A stretch of DNA of 64,000 nt, taken from assembly GCA_949841355.1 (NCBI GenBank), contig CATKZP010000014.1, forward strand, positions 22,616 to 86,615, written 5' to 3'. Below, one piece after another: positions 34,542-42,452 of the stretch. The notes beneath the pieces were generated by a model that was not told where the DNA came from, ran no database searches, and saw only the letters and a list, made by a program, of their open reading frames with translations. Origin of the DNA: an uncultured Oscillospiraceae bacterium (lineage in GTDB: Bacteria; Bacillota; Clostridia; Oscillospirales; Oscillospiraceae). The translations under genes were made by a program, and so were the position numbers. The stretch's first letter is position 1, and each line of letters begins with the position of its first letter.

Positions 34542-35812
34542 TTACCATGATAAAAGCGGACGGCGCTGCCGAACGTCGGCAGCTGGACGCCATGCGGGCG
34601 CGGGCGGCGGAAAAAAACGCGGATATTGAGCAGGCCGTCAAGGCCATTATGGAAGATGTGAAGGTAAATGGCTTGCCGGCAGTGGAGCGCTATTCCGTTC
34701 AATTCGACCACAGCGCGCCCTATGAGCTGCCGAAGGAGCGGCTGGATCAGGCGTATGCCGCCTGCCCGGGAGAGCTCATCGCGGCGCTGGAGCATGCCGC
34801 CCGGAACATCCGGGATTACAACGAAAAGCTGCTGGTCAAATCGGCAGAGTGGACGTCCCCCGACGGGGGACGGGTGGGGCGCGTCGTCCGGGGGCTGAGC
34901 CGGGTGGGCATTTATGTCCCCGGCGGCACCGCGGCTTACCCCAGCTCGGTGCTGATGAACGCCGTTCCCGCTAAAGTAGCGGGGGTGGAGGAGATCGTCA
35001 TGCTCACGCCGCCTACGGAAAACCTCAGCGATGCGGTTTTGGCGGCGGCGAAAATCGCGGGGGTGGACCGGGTTATCGCTGTGGGCGGGGCCCAGGCGGT
35101 GGCGGCGGTTACCTACGGCGCGGGATTTATTCCCCGGGTTGACAAGCTGGTGGGACCGGGGAATGCCTACGTGGCGGCGGCTAAGCGGATGGCTTACGGC
35201 GCGCTGGATATCGACATGGTGGCGGGTCCCTCTGAGGTGCTGGTCATCGCTGATGAGACCGCCGACCCCAAATTCATCGCCGCCGACCTGCTCAGTCAGG
35301 CGGAACATGACAGGCTGGCCTCCGCCGTCCTGCTCACGGACTCGGAGGAACTGGCCCGTGCGGTAGACGGCGAGATTGTACGGCAGACAGGTTATCTCAG
35401 CCGGTCGGAGATCATGGAGGCGTCTCTGCGGGATTTTGGCTGCGCCATTGTGTGCGGCAGCTTGGAGCGGTGCGTGGAGCTGGCCAATGAGATCGCGCCG
35501 GAGCATTTGGAGATCGTCACAAAATCGCCCCGGGAGCTGCTTCCTATGGTGAAAAACGCCGGGGCGGTGTTCCTGGGGGCGTACACGCCGGAGCCCCTGG
35601 GGGACTATCTGGCGGGGCCGGACCATGTGCTGCCCACCAGCGGGACAGCGCGGTTTTTCTCGCCGTTGAGTGTGGACAGCTTCCTGAAATCCATGAGCGT
35701 GCTGGAGTTTGGACGGGAGGCGCTGGAGCCCATTTCCCAGGAAATCATTGCGTTGGCCCGGGCGGAGAAGCTCACCGCCCACGCGAATTCCATCCAGATC
35801 CGGTTTGAATAA
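34538..35812 (+). CDS. hisD: Histidinol dehydrogenase
   Basis: 424 residues. Zinc enzyme performing the last two oxidations, histidinol to histidine, with NAD+. The signature IPRVDKLVGPGNAYVAAAKR is near 202-221, DMVAGPSEVLVIAD near 228, and the zinc/catalytic segment is AEHDRLASAVLLT near 258. The C-terminal NHVLPT-type loop (DHVLPTSGTARFFSPLS) is intact. ATG 34538 overlaps the hisG stop by ATGA. The next his gene (hisB) is separated by the inserted Phd/DUF2007 gene. Confidence 0.96.
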   Translation: MITMIKADGAAERRQLDAMRARAAEKNADIEQAVKAIMEDVKVNGLPAVERYSVQFDHSAPYELPKERLDQAYAACPGELIAALEHAARNIRDYNEKLLVKSAEWTSPDGGRVGRVVRGLSRVGIYVPGGTAAYPSSVLMNAVPAKVAGVEEIVMLTPPTENLSDAVLAAAKIAGVDRVIAVGGAQAVAAVTYGAGFIPRVDKLVGPGNAYVAAAKRMAYGALDIDMVAGPSEVLVIADETADPKFIAADLLSQAEHDRLASAVLLTDSEELARAVDGEIVRQTGYLSRSEIMEASLRDFGCAIVCGSLERCVELANEIAPEHLEIVTKSPRELLPMVKNAGAVFLGAYTPEPLGDYLAGPDHVLPTSGTARFFSPLSVDSFLKSMSVLEFGREALEPISQEIIALARAEKLTAHANSIQIRFE

Positions 35813-35824
35813 CATAAAAATGCC

Positions 35825-35853
35825 TTGCAAATTGCGCACAATTATGTTATAAT
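35825..35853 (+). promoter_or_regulatory. Sigma-A promoter inside the his operon, before the Phd/DUF2007 gene
   Basis: TTGCAA (35825-35830), 17-base spacer, TATAAT (35848-35853), then AAAGGAGG at 35866-35873. The surrounding sequence is AT-rich. Confidence 0.85.
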
Positions 35854-35879
35854 TTTGGGTATAGAAAGGAGGTCTTTTC

Positions 35880-36287
35880 ATGCCGAAAATTATACCGATT
35901 ACCGATCTGCGCAATACCACCAAGATTTCGGAGCTCTGCCACGGAAAAAACGAGCCGGTATTTATCACAAAAAATGGTTACAGCGACTTGGTGATTATGA
36001 GCATGGAGGCGTATGAAGCGCTGACAGAGGGGCCCAACGTGGAGCGGCCTGGGGAAAAGCGGGAGGATATGTGCTTTTTGACAGAGAAAAGCCCCGTTTG
36101 GGCGGGAATGCTGGCTGATGTGTTGGAGCAGCACGGGGTACCCTTCTTCCGGGAGAGCTCGCTGGGTGCGGGGATGGCCATCAAGGCGGGGTCCTTGTCT
36201 GAGCGCATTCGGTTTTTCGTCCCCGCGTCCCAGCTGGCGATGGGGAAGGAACTGGTGGAGGAGCTGTTTGAAAAAGAGGCGGAGTAA
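35880..36287 (+). CDS. Phd/YefM antitoxin-like domain fused to a DUF2007-like domain
   Basis: 135 residues. The first ~50 residues (ITDLRNTTKISELCHGKNEP, then VFITKNGYSDLVIMSMEAYEAL) match the Phd/YefM antitoxin DNA-binding fold. Residues about 70-130 (WAGMLADVLEQHGVPFFRES, GAGMAIKAG, RFFVPASQL, KELVEELF) resemble DUF2007, a small putative signal-binding domain. No toxin gene is adjacent. It has its own strong promoter and ribosome-binding site and lies between hisD and hisB, so it could be an orphan regulator rather than an antitoxin. The fusion reading is inference. Confidence 0.7.
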   Translation: MPKIIPITDLRNTTKISELCHGKNEPVFITKNGYSDLVIMSMEAYEALTEGPNVERPGEKREDMCFLTEKSPVWAGMLADVLEQHGVPFFRESSLGAGMAIKAGSLSERIRFFVPASQLAMGKELVEELFEKEAE

Positions 36288-36362
36288 AAATCACATGCAC
36301 TGAAATTAGATGAAAATGTAATTCAATTGCTATATTTAGGAGCAGATAAGGGGGAAATGTCC

Positions 36363-36938
36363 ATGCGGCAGGCATCCATTCAGCGCACCACAAAGGAGAC
36401 GGATATCAGCCTCACCCTCTGCCTGGAGGGAGGAGAGGTGAGTGTCTCCACCGGCATAGGATTTTTTGATCACATGCTCACCGCCCTAGCGTTTTACGCC
36501 GGGTTTGGGTTGGAGTTGTCCGCGCTGGGAGATCTGCACGTGGACGGCCACCACACGGTGGAGGATGTGGGAATCGTGTTGGGGCAGGCGTTCCGAGAGG
36601 CGTTGGGGGACAGGAGAGGCATCCGCCGCTACGGTGTGGCTTCCGTGCCCATGGACGAGGCGCTGTGCCGCACGGTGCTAGACTGCTCCAACCGTCCCTA
36701 TCTGGTGTTCGACGCGCCCATGCCTCAGCCTGTGATCGGTGGCTATGACAGCTGTTTAACGGTGGAATTCATGCGGGCGTTTACGGTGAACAGTGGAATC
36801 ACTTTACATCAAAAATGTGAATACGGAGGCAATGCCCACCACATCACCGAGGCGCTGTTCAAATCGTTGGGGCTGGCATTGAAAGATGCGGTGCGGGTGG
36901 AAGGAGACGCCGTCACCTCCACCAAGGGGGCGCTGTGA
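36363..36938 (+). CDS. hisB: Imidazoleglycerol-phosphate dehydratase
   Basis: 191 residues, the monofunctional form. It dehydrates imidazole glycerol phosphate to imidazole acetol phosphate. Manganese-binding histidine motifs are GFFDHMLTALAFYAG, DLHVDGHHTVEDVG and CEYGGNAHHITEALFK. ATG 36363 sits 7 bases after aaggggga; ATG 36357 is an alternative. The AT-rich gap before it (36288-36362) probably came with the inserted Phd/DUF2007 gene. Confidence 0.96.
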   Translation: MRQASIQRTTKETDISLTLCLEGGEVSVSTGIGFFDHMLTALAFYAGFGLELSALGDLHVDGHHTVEDVGIVLGQAFREALGDRRGIRRYGVASVPMDEALCRTVLDCSNRPYLVFDAPMPQPVIGGYDSCLTVEFMRAFTVNSGITLHQKCEYGGNAHHITEALFKSLGLALKDAVRVEGDAVTSTKGAL

Positions 36939-37546
36939 TGGGCTATACGGCCATTGTGGATTACGGCGTGGGTAACTTGAAAAGCGTGTCCAACGCCATG
37001 GCTTATGTCGGACAGAAAACGATGATTACCGGCAATGCGGAAGAGGTGGAGCGGGCGGATGCTGTGATCCTCCCAGGAGTCGGGGCGTTCCCAGATGCGG
37101 CGGCCAAGCTGAGGGCGTCCGGGCTGGATAAGACCCTGCTCGCGCAGGCGGGACGCAAGCCGATTCTGGGCATCTGCCTGGGAATGCAGCTGCTGTTCGA
37201 TGTAGGAGAAGAAGGGGAAACCTGTGAGGGATTAAGACTTGTCAACGGCAGTGTTAAGCGCATTCAGACCGAGTTTAAGTTGCCTCATATTGGTTGGAAC
37301 GGCTTGAACTTTTGTCACAGGTCTCCGCTGTTTCGCGGACTGGACGAGGGAGCGTATGTGTATTTTGTCCATTCCTTTTGCGGCCATGCGGCCTGTGAAG
37401 AGGATGTGATCGCATACACTCAATATGGGCCGCCGCTGCTGGCCGCAGTGTCACACAATGGGGTGTACGGCTGTCAGTTCCATCCGGAAAAGAGCGGTGA
37501 GACGGGGCTACAGATTCTGAAGAATTTCGGAGAGTTAATCAGATGA
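36938..37546 (+). CDS. hisH: Imidazole glycerol phosphate synthase, glutaminase subunit HisH
   Basis: 202 residues. Class I glutamine amidotransferase that supplies ammonia to HisF. Catalytic cysteine in GICLGMQLLFDVG (near 80), and the His-Glu pair in GCQFHPEKSGETG near the C-terminus. ATG 36938 overlaps the hisB stop as TGATG; GTG 36935 one codon earlier is also possible. It overlaps hisA by ATGA. HisF is three genes downstream. Confidence 0.95.
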   Translation: MGYTAIVDYGVGNLKSVSNAMAYVGQKTMITGNAEEVERADAVILPGVGAFPDAAAKLRASGLDKTLLAQAGRKPILGICLGMQLLFDVGEEGETCEGLRLVNGSVKRIQTEFKLPHIGWNGLNFCHRSPLFRGLDEGAYVYFVHSFCGHAACEEDVIAYTQYGPPLLAAVSHNGVYGCQFHPEKSGETGLQILKNFGELIR

Positions 37547-38268
37547 TTATTTTACCTGCTATTGATATGAAGGACGGATGTTGTGTCCGACTGCAAAAAG
37601 GAGAATTTTCTACGGTCAGCCAGGTGGCGGACGGCGCGCTAGAGACTGCCCGGGACTTTGAGGCGGCTGGAGCGAAGTGGATTCATATGGTGGATCTGGA
37701 CGGCGCCCGTGCGGGTGTGCGCACCAATTTCCCTCACTTCAGCGAGGTAATAGGGGGGGGCGGCCTACTTGTGGAGTTGGGCGGCGGCATCAAAACCCGG
37801 GATGATGTGGATGCGGTAGCCGGATCGGGCGTGGCCCGGTTGGTCATCGGTTCCGCCGCCGTAAGCCATCCCGAGGTGGTGGACTACGCGCTGGAGCGGT
37901 ACGGCGCCGGTCGGGTAGCGGTGGGCATCGACTGCTTGGATGGGCGGGTGCGCACGGCAGGCTGGGAGAGAGATTCTGGACTCAGCGGTCTGGAGTTGGC
38001 CCGGCAGATGGAGGAAAAAGGGGTGAAAATCCTTGTTTTTACCGATATTGCCACTGATGGAATGCTGTCTGGCCCGAGCTTTGACCAACTGGCGGTTCTA
38101 CAAAAAGCGGTGAAATGCGATATTGTAGCCTCCGGTGGGGTGACCACGCTGGACGATGTAAAGCGCTTGCGGGACATGGGCTTGTATGGGGCCATCATTG
38201 GTAAGGCGTATTATGCTGGGACCATTGATTTGGCTGAGGCTATCCGGGAAGCGGGGCCCCAGCAATGA
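37543..38268 (+). CDS. hisA: Phosphoribosylformimino-5-aminoimidazole carboxamide ribotide isomerase
   Basis: 241 residues. TIM-barrel isomerase (ProFAR to PRFAR). The two phosphate-binding repeats are visible as LVELGGGIKTRDDVDA and VASGGVTTLDDVKRLRD; the catalytic Asp pair is in IDMKDGCCVRLQKG and FTDIATDGMLSGP. ATG 37543 overlaps the hisH stop. The stop overlaps the following P-loop gene by ATGA. Confidence 0.95.
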   Translation: MIILPAIDMKDGCCVRLQKGEFSTVSQVADGALETARDFEAAGAKWIHMVDLDGARAGVRTNFPHFSEVIGGGGLLVELGGGIKTRDDVDAVAGSGVARLVIGSAAVSHPEVVDYALERYGAGRVAVGIDCLDGRVRTAGWERDSGLSGLELARQMEEKGVKILVFTDIATDGMLSGPSFDQLAVLQKAVKCDIVASGGVTTLDDVKRLRDMGLYGAIIGKAYYAGTIDLAEAIREAGPQQ

Positions 38269-38774
38269 AAATTGCGGTAATCGGGTACAGCGGGGCGGGG
38301 AAATCCACCCTGGCCCGGGTTCTGGGGGAGCGGTACGGCATCCCGGTGCTGCATTTCGATACGGTGCAGTTCACGCCAAACTGGCAGGAGCGGGACTGGG
38401 CAGAGGCCCACCAGTTGGTTCGCGAGTTTATGGAACAGCCATCGTGGGTGTTGGATGGGAACTATACCAAGTTTGAGTATGAGCGGCGCTTGTCGGAGGC
38501 GGATAGGATCATCATTTTGGATTTTCCGCGGCTGATCTGCTTTGCCCGGGCGTGGAGACGTTTTTTCACGTTTCACGGTAAAACCAGGCCGGATATGGCA
38601 GACGGCTGCTTAGAAAAAATGGACCCGGCGTTTATGTGGTGGATATTGTGGAAAGGGCGCACCCGCAAAAAACAGAAGGAATTCCAGCAGGTTGCAGAGA
38701 AATACCCTGCGAAAACTGTGATTTTGCATAATCAGAGAGATATTGACCGATATTTGGAGGGGCTTTCATGTTAG
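38265..38774 (+). CDS. FlaR-like / adenylate-kinase-type P-loop protein
   Basis: 169 residues. Walker [10 protein letters not shown] at 7-15, then [11 protein letters not shown] and [29 protein letters not shown], the pattern of proteins annotated as DNA topology modulation protein FlaR. It is probably a small-molecule or nucleotide kinase; no substrate is known. It overlaps hisA by ATGA at the start and hisF by 7 bases at the end, so it is an integral operon member although not a histidine gene. Confidence 0.82.
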   Translation: MKIAVIGYSGAGKSTLARVLGERYGIPVLHFDTVQFTPNWQERDWAEAHQLVREFMEQPSWVLDGNYTKFEYERRLSEADRIIILDFPRLICFARAWRRFFTFHGKTRPDMADGCLEKMDPAFMWWILWKGRTRKKQKEFQQVAEKYPAKTVILHNQRDIDRYLEGLSC

Positions 38775-39523
38775 CCAAACGCATCATCCCCTGCCTGGAC
38801 GTGCGGGACGGCCGGGTGGTAAAGGGGGTCAACTTTGTCAATATCCGGGACGCAGGCGACCCGGTGGAGCTGGCAAAATTCTATTCCGATCAGGGTGCGG
38901 ATGAGATCGTGTTCCTGGATATCACCGCCACCAGCGACGCCCGGGATACCGTGGCCGATGTGGTAGAGCGCACCGCCGCCCAGGTGTTTGTCCCTCTCAC
39001 GGTGGGGGGCGGCATTCGCACGCTGGACGACTTTCAGCGGCTGCTCAGAGCGGGGGCGGATAAGATTTCTGTCAACTCCGCAGCTGTAAAGGATAAAACC
39101 TTGATTCCTCGCGCGGCACAGCGGTTTGGGTCCCAGTGTGTGGTGTTGGCCATTGATGCCCGGCGCCGCCCTGAGGAGGGATACGAGGTAGTGACTGCGG
39201 GGGGGCGCACCCCTACGGGACTGGATGCGGTGGAATGGGCCCGCAGGGGACAGGAGCTGGGAGCGGGGGAGATCTTGCTTACCTCCATGGACGCGGACGG
39301 TACCAAGACGGGCTTTGACCTGGAGATGACCAGGGCGGTGACACAGGCCGTCTCCATCCCGGTGATCGCCTCCGGCGGATGCGGCAGTTTGGAGCATTTC
39401 GCCCAGGTGTTTACGGAGACGGGGTGCGACGCGGCGCTGGCGGCGTCTTTGTTCCATTTTGGAGAGCTGACTGTGCCCCAAGTGAAGGAATTTCTGCGGG
39501 GAAAGAATATCCCAGTGCGGTGA
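38768..39523 (+). CDS. hisF: Imidazole glycerol phosphate synthase, cyclase subunit HisF
   Basis: 251 residues. TIM-barrel cyclase that uses ammonia from HisH to turn PRFAR into imidazole glycerol phosphate and AICAR. Catalytic Asp residues are in [17 protein letters not shown] and [15 protein letters not shown]; phosphate sites are [11 protein letters not shown] and [15 protein letters not shown] 38768 lies behind ggaggggctttc. Followed after 44 bases by hisI. Confidence 0.97.
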   Translation: MLAKRIIPCLDVRDGRVVKGVNFVNIRDAGDPVELAKFYSDQGADEIVFLDITATSDARDTVADVVERTAAQVFVPLTVGGGIRTLDDFQRLLRAGADKISVNSAAVKDKTLIPRAAQRFGSQCVVLAIDARRRPEEGYEVVTAGGRTPTGLDAVEWARRGQELGAGEILLTSMDADGTKTGFDLEMTRAVTQAVSIPVIASGGCGSLEHFAQVFTETGCDAALAASLFHFGELTVPQVKEFLRGKNIPVR

Positions 39524-39567
39524 TCTTTTGCGAAGAGGACTGTAATGAAGAAGATTGGGGTGAGACG

Positions 39568-39891
39568 ATGGATTTCGATTTGGATATGCTTTTTCAAAAA
39601 TCGGAGCTTATTCCAGTGATTGTCCAAAACGTGGACAGCCGGGATGTGCTGATGCTGGGCTTTACCAACCGAGAGGCGATGGAGCGTACCCTGGAAACCA
39701 AAACCGCTTGGTTTTGGAGCCGCAGCAGGAAAAAGCTGTGGAACAAAGGGGAGACCAGCGGGAATTTTCTCCATGTGAAGGAGATTTTTGCGGACTGCGA
39801 TACGGACACCTTGCTCTACCTCTGCGTCCCGGACGGCCCCACCTGCCACACGGGGGCGGACAGTTGTTTTTTCAACCGAATCGCGCTATAA
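39568..39891 (+). CDS. hisI: Phosphoribosyl-AMP cyclohydrolase
   Basis: 107 residues, monofunctional. It opens the purine ring of PR-AMP. Motifs: LMLGFTNREAMERTLETKTAWFWSRSRKKLWNKGETSGN is split by strand breaks but continuous in frame; the zinc/magnesium-binding DCDTDTLL and CHTGADSCFF follow. ATG 39568 is behind ggggtgagacg. HisE is a separate gene downstream, so the two activities are not fused here. Confidence 0.95.
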   Translation: MDFDLDMLFQKSELIPVIVQNVDSRDVLMLGFTNREAMERTLETKTAWFWSRSRKKLWNKGETSGNFLHVKEIFADCDTDTLLYLCVPDGPTCHTGADSCFFNRIAL

Positions 39892-39917
39892 TGATTTTAG
39901 TTCAGGAGGGATATGCT

Positions 39918-40244
39918 ATGGAGAGTACGCTTGAGGCATTGTATCAGGTGGTATTGGATCGTAAGAAAAACCCCCAAGAGGGATCGTATACCTGCTACCT
40001 TTTTGACAAGGGGCTGGATAAGATTCTAAAAAAGGTGGGTGAGGAATGCGCTGAGACCATCATCGCTGCAAAAAACGACGTGCCTGTTGAGACGGTGGGG
40101 GAGGTTTCCGACCTCATATATCACTTGCTTGTGATGCTGGTGGAAAAGGGCATCCCGGTGAGCGACGTGCTGGCCGAGCTGGACCGCCGGGCGCATAAAA
40201 TTGGGAACCTGAAGCGAATGAAGCAGGTGGATAAGGAGAGTTGA
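39918..40244 (+). CDS. hisE: Phosphoribosyl-ATP pyrophosphatase
   Basis: 108 residues. All-alpha NTP-pyrophosphatase-fold enzyme removing pyrophosphate from PR-ATP. Signature: KGLDKILKKVGEECAETIIAAKN with metal-binding glutamates, then EVSDLIYHLLVMLVEKGI. ATG 39918 lies 7 bases after AGGAGGG. The last canonical his gene here; the Bax-inhibitor-like gene follows after 2 bases. Confidence 0.95.
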   Translation: MESTLEALYQVVLDRKKNPQEGSYTCYLFDKGLDKILKKVGEECAETIIAAKNDVPVETVGEVSDLIYHLLVMLVEKGIPVSDVLAELDRRAHKIGNLKRMKQVDKES

Positions 40245-40246
40245 AT

Positions 40247-40969
40247 ATGGAAGAACGCAATATGAACCGCTATGACTTTGACAGCAGCTATGCGCAGAGA
40301 GGACTGACGCTGAATCAGTATGTATCCCGCACTTTCGGCTGGATGTTCGTGGGGCTGATGATTACCTTTTTGCTGGCGGCGGCGCTGGCTATGACCGGTG
40401 CGGTGATTTATCTCTTTGTGAATCCCTATATCCCCATGGTGCTGCTCATCGCAGAGGTCGCGGTGGTGTTCATCATGTCCGCGGGTATTTTGAAGCGGCC
40501 GGTGGGAGTTACCCGGATGCTGTTCGCGCTCTACTCCGTCCTCAATGGTTTGGTGTTCTCCGCGTACTTTGTGATCTATGACGTCGCTAATCTGGTGCTC
40601 ATCTTTGGCCTGACCGCCCTGTTCTTCGGCGCGTTCGCCCTCTACGGCCGGTTTACCAAGACGGATCTGTCCAGGCTCCGCCCGCTGCTTTTCGGAGGAC
40701 TTATCTTCCTGCTGATTGCCGGGATTCTGACCATGTTCCTCAACCTGAGTTCTATGGAACGGATCATCTGCATGGTAGGGATCGTGGTATTCTTGTGCTT
40801 CACCGCCTATGATGTGCAAAAGATCAAGGCCAACTACGAGTATTTCTGCGGCGACACGGTGATGCTGCAAAAAGCGTCCATTTATTCCGCGCTCCAGCTG
40901 TATTTGGATTTCATTAACCTCTTCCTCTACCTGCTGCGCTTTTTGGGACGGGGCAGGAGCAGCAGGTAA
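40247..40969 (+). CDS. Bax inhibitor-1/YccA family membrane protein
   Basis: 240 residues with seven hydrophobic segments from about residue 30 onward, ending in a basic tail (RGRSSR). The LFALYSVLNGLVFSAYFV segment and the C-terminal FTAYDVQKI and YLDFINLFLYLLRFL match the BI-1/YccA family, which in bacteria includes YccA (inhibits FtsH) and a pH-sensing calcium-leak protein. The exact role here is unknown. ATG 40247 follows aaggagagttgaat. It is translationally close to hisE and its terminator at 40991 ends the his operon. Confidence 0.88.
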   Translation: MEERNMNRYDFDSSYAQRGLTLNQYVSRTFGWMFVGLMITFLLAAALAMTGAVIYLFVNPYIPMVLLIAEVAVVFIMSAGILKRPVGVTRMLFALYSVLNGLVFSAYFVIYDVANLVLIFGLTALFFGAFALYGRFTKTDLSRLRPLLFGGLIFLLIAGILTMFLNLSSMERIICMVGIVVFLCFTAYDVQKIKANYEYFCGDTVMLQKASIYSALQLYLDFINLFLYLLRFLGRGRSSR

Positions 40970-40990
40970 TTCAGCCTAGAGTACAAACGG

Positions 40991-41027
40991 AAAGAGACGC
41001 CGCTTTTTAAGCGGCGTCTCTTTTTTG
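40991..41027 (+). terminator. Rho-independent terminator ending the his operon
   Basis: AAAGAGACGCCGC pairs with GCGGCGTCTCTTT, followed by a T-run. Confidence 0.95.
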
Positions 41028-41029
41028 CA

Positions 41030-41056
41030 AAATAAAAATCGTCCCTTTAAGGACGA
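41030..41056 (-). terminator. Rho-independent terminator of the 27-codon peptide gene
   Basis: Minus strand TCGTCC, six-base loop, GGACGA, then TTTTTATTTTGC. It lies 34 bases past the peptide stop. Confidence 0.85.
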
Positions 41057-41089
41057 GTTAAATCTTGTTACCATTGAAATTCCGTATAT

Positions 41090-41173
41090 TCAGCGGTCGC
41101 TGGGAACGGTAGTCTCTCCGGCGAAGATCAACTCGTCGATATCAACGGGCATGGTCTGAAAGAAGACCTTCAT
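41090..41173 (-). CDS. Unannotated 27-residue peptide
   Basis: Minus-strand frame ATG 41173 to TGA 41092-41090, beginning MKVFFQTMPV and ending GETTVPSDR. AAAGGAGGTGA sits 8 bases upstream; an in-frame ATG two codons earlier (41179) is too close to it. A near-consensus promoter (41206-41234) and a dedicated terminator complete a self-contained unit, which is strong evidence for a real gene. The peptide has no membrane helix and is net acidic in the middle (DIDE). It is not a recognised RiPP, toxin or pheromone precursor. Function unknown. Confidence 0.75.
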   Translation of the reverse strand: MKVFFQTMPVDIDELIFAGETTVPSDR

Positions 41174-41205
41174 TTTCATCACCTCCTTTGCTATCCTTGT
41201 TGTGT

Positions 41206-41234
41206 ATTATAGCAATAAATGTTCAGTTTGTAAA
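41206..41234 (-). promoter_or_regulatory. Sigma-A promoter of the 27-codon peptide gene
   Basis: Minus strand TTTACA (41234-41229), 17-base spacer, TATAAT (41211-41206). Confidence 0.85.
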
Positions 41235-41291
41235 GTACTATTTGTGAAAAATTTGAAATTCCATATCCTGTAAGTTCCGCTAAAAAAATGC

Positions 41292-41320
41292 TTGCTTTTT
41301 CGGCCAGGGTCTGCTATAAT
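41292..41320 (+). promoter_or_regulatory. Sigma-A promoter of tRNA-Gly
   Basis: TTGCTT (41292-41297), 17-base spacer, TATAAT (41315-41320), 13 bases before the tRNA. Confidence 0.8.
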
Positions 41321-41332
41321 GCAAAAACAGAT

Positions 41333-41406
41333 GCGGGTGTAGTTCAATGGCAGAATGTCAGCTTCCCAAGCTGAACACGGGGGTTCGATTCCCCTCACCC
41401 GCTCCA
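41333..41406 (+). tRNA. tRNA-Gly, anticodon CCC
   Basis: 74 nt with encoded CCA. Acceptor GCGGGTG pairs with CACCCGC; anticodon stem TCAGC/GCTGA closes loop TTCCCAA with anticodon CCC (reads GGG); the T arm has GGGTTCGATTCCC. Discriminator T. A terminator follows at 41409-41467. Confidence 0.95.
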
Positions 41407-41408
41407 AT

Positions 41409-41467
41409 CGCTGGGCATCTGTCTTGATATTTCAGATATCAAAATAGATGCCCGGCGTTATTTTTTA
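41409..41467 (+). terminator. Terminator hairpin after tRNA-Gly
   Basis: Outer arms CGCTGGGCATCT and AGATGCCCGGCG enclose a second small hairpin (TTGATAT / ATATCAA), followed by TTATTTTTT. Confidence 0.85.
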
Positions 41468-41487
41468 CGAATTGGGAGGAGAATGAA

Positions 41488-42291
41488 ATGGAATTCAGCG
41501 ACATCCGAAAAATCGAGAGTGAGGCGGAGCAGGTCCAGAAGATCTATGAGCTGTTCGATGAAAACAGCCGCCTGAACCACTCCAACGCCGCGCGCGTTGA
41601 GTTTTTGACCACCGTTCGGTACATTGAACGATATGTGAAGCCCGGAGCTAGAATTCTTGACGTGGGCGCCGGGGCAGGGGAGTACAGCCTGTACTTTGCG
41701 CGAAAGGGGTACGAGGTATGTGCGCTGGAGCTGACGGATAGCAATATCAAGGCGTTTCGTCAAAAGCTCACGCCGGAGGACCACATAGAGCTGGAGCAGG
41801 GGAACGCTCTGGACCTGAGCCGGTATGAGGACGGCAGCTTTGACGCGGTTTTGCTCTTTGGCCCGCTGTATCATCTGCACAGTGAAGAGGATAAGCAGCG
41901 GTGCATCGCGCAGGCCAAACGGGTATGCAAACCCGGAGGGAAAATATTTTTTGCCTTCATTTCCCATGATTTTGTGATCTTGACGGAGTTTTCCTATAGG
42001 CCGGATTATTTTATGAACGGCGATTATGATAAGGAGTCGTTCAGACTGCATGACTTCCCCTTTGTGTTCCACACGGCGGACGAATGCCGCAAGATGCTCC
42101 GGGAGGGCGGCGTGCGCATCCTCCACGAGGTGGCGGCGGACGGCGTAAGCGAGTTGATGGAGCAGCAGATCAATGCCTTGGATGACGAGAGCTACCGGCA
42201 GTATTTGAGGTATCACTTCTATATCTGTGAAAAACCGGAATTTTTGGGCATGACCAACCACCTGCTCTTTGTGGGGGAGAACGAGGAGTAA
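41488..42291 (+). CDS. Class I SAM-dependent methyltransferase
   Basis: 267 residues. Methyltransferase fold: SAM motif ILDVGAGAGEYSLYFARKG near 55-73, acidic end of strand 2 in VCALELTDSN, motif IV-like FDAVLLFGPLYHLHSEEDK, and RVCKPGGKIFFAF. The PLYHL segment is common in small-molecule methyltransferases. The substrate is unknown. ATG 41488 follows gggaggagaatgaa. It starts behind the tRNA-Gly terminator; no separate promoter was assigned. Confidence 0.88.
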   Translation: MEFSDIRKIESEAEQVQKIYELFDENSRLNHSNAARVEFLTTVRYIERYVKPGARILDVGAGAGEYSLYFARKGYEVCALELTDSNIKAFRQKLTPEDHIELEQGNALDLSRYEDGSFDAVLLFGPLYHLHSEEDKQRCIAQAKRVCKPGGKIFFAFISHDFVILTEFSYRPDYFMNGDYDKESFRLHDFPFVFHTADECRKMLREGGVRILHEVAADGVSELMEQQINALDDESYRQYLRYHFYICEKPEFLGMTNHLLFVGENEE

Positions 42292-42390
42292 GGTATGATG
42301 ATTCGGTGCGCTTGGGAGCATAATGGGGACGCTACCCTGCTGTAAGCGGCGGATGATCCAGGCGCATACGCGGGAGGAAAGGACAGGTTT

Positions 42391-42419
42391 GCATAAAAGC
42401 CTTCTCCGGGACATACAGT
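42391..42419 (+). promoter_or_regulatory. Candidate sigma-E promoter of the M23/M50 pair
   Basis: GCATAAA (42391-42397), 14-base spacer, CATACAGT (42412-42419); the -10 matches the sigma-E consensus CATACAnT exactly. It lies 33 bases before the M23 gene. In B. subtilis spoIVFAB is sigma-E controlled. Confidence 0.7.
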
Positions 42420-42452
42420 AGTGCAGGCTGTGTGGACAAGGAGGGGTATGAT

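Noticed and set aside
38560..38586. Second parS-like sequence (tttcacgtttcacgg) in the FlaR-like gene
   Set aside because: It lacks the palindromic GTGAAA half, so it does not match the ParB site.
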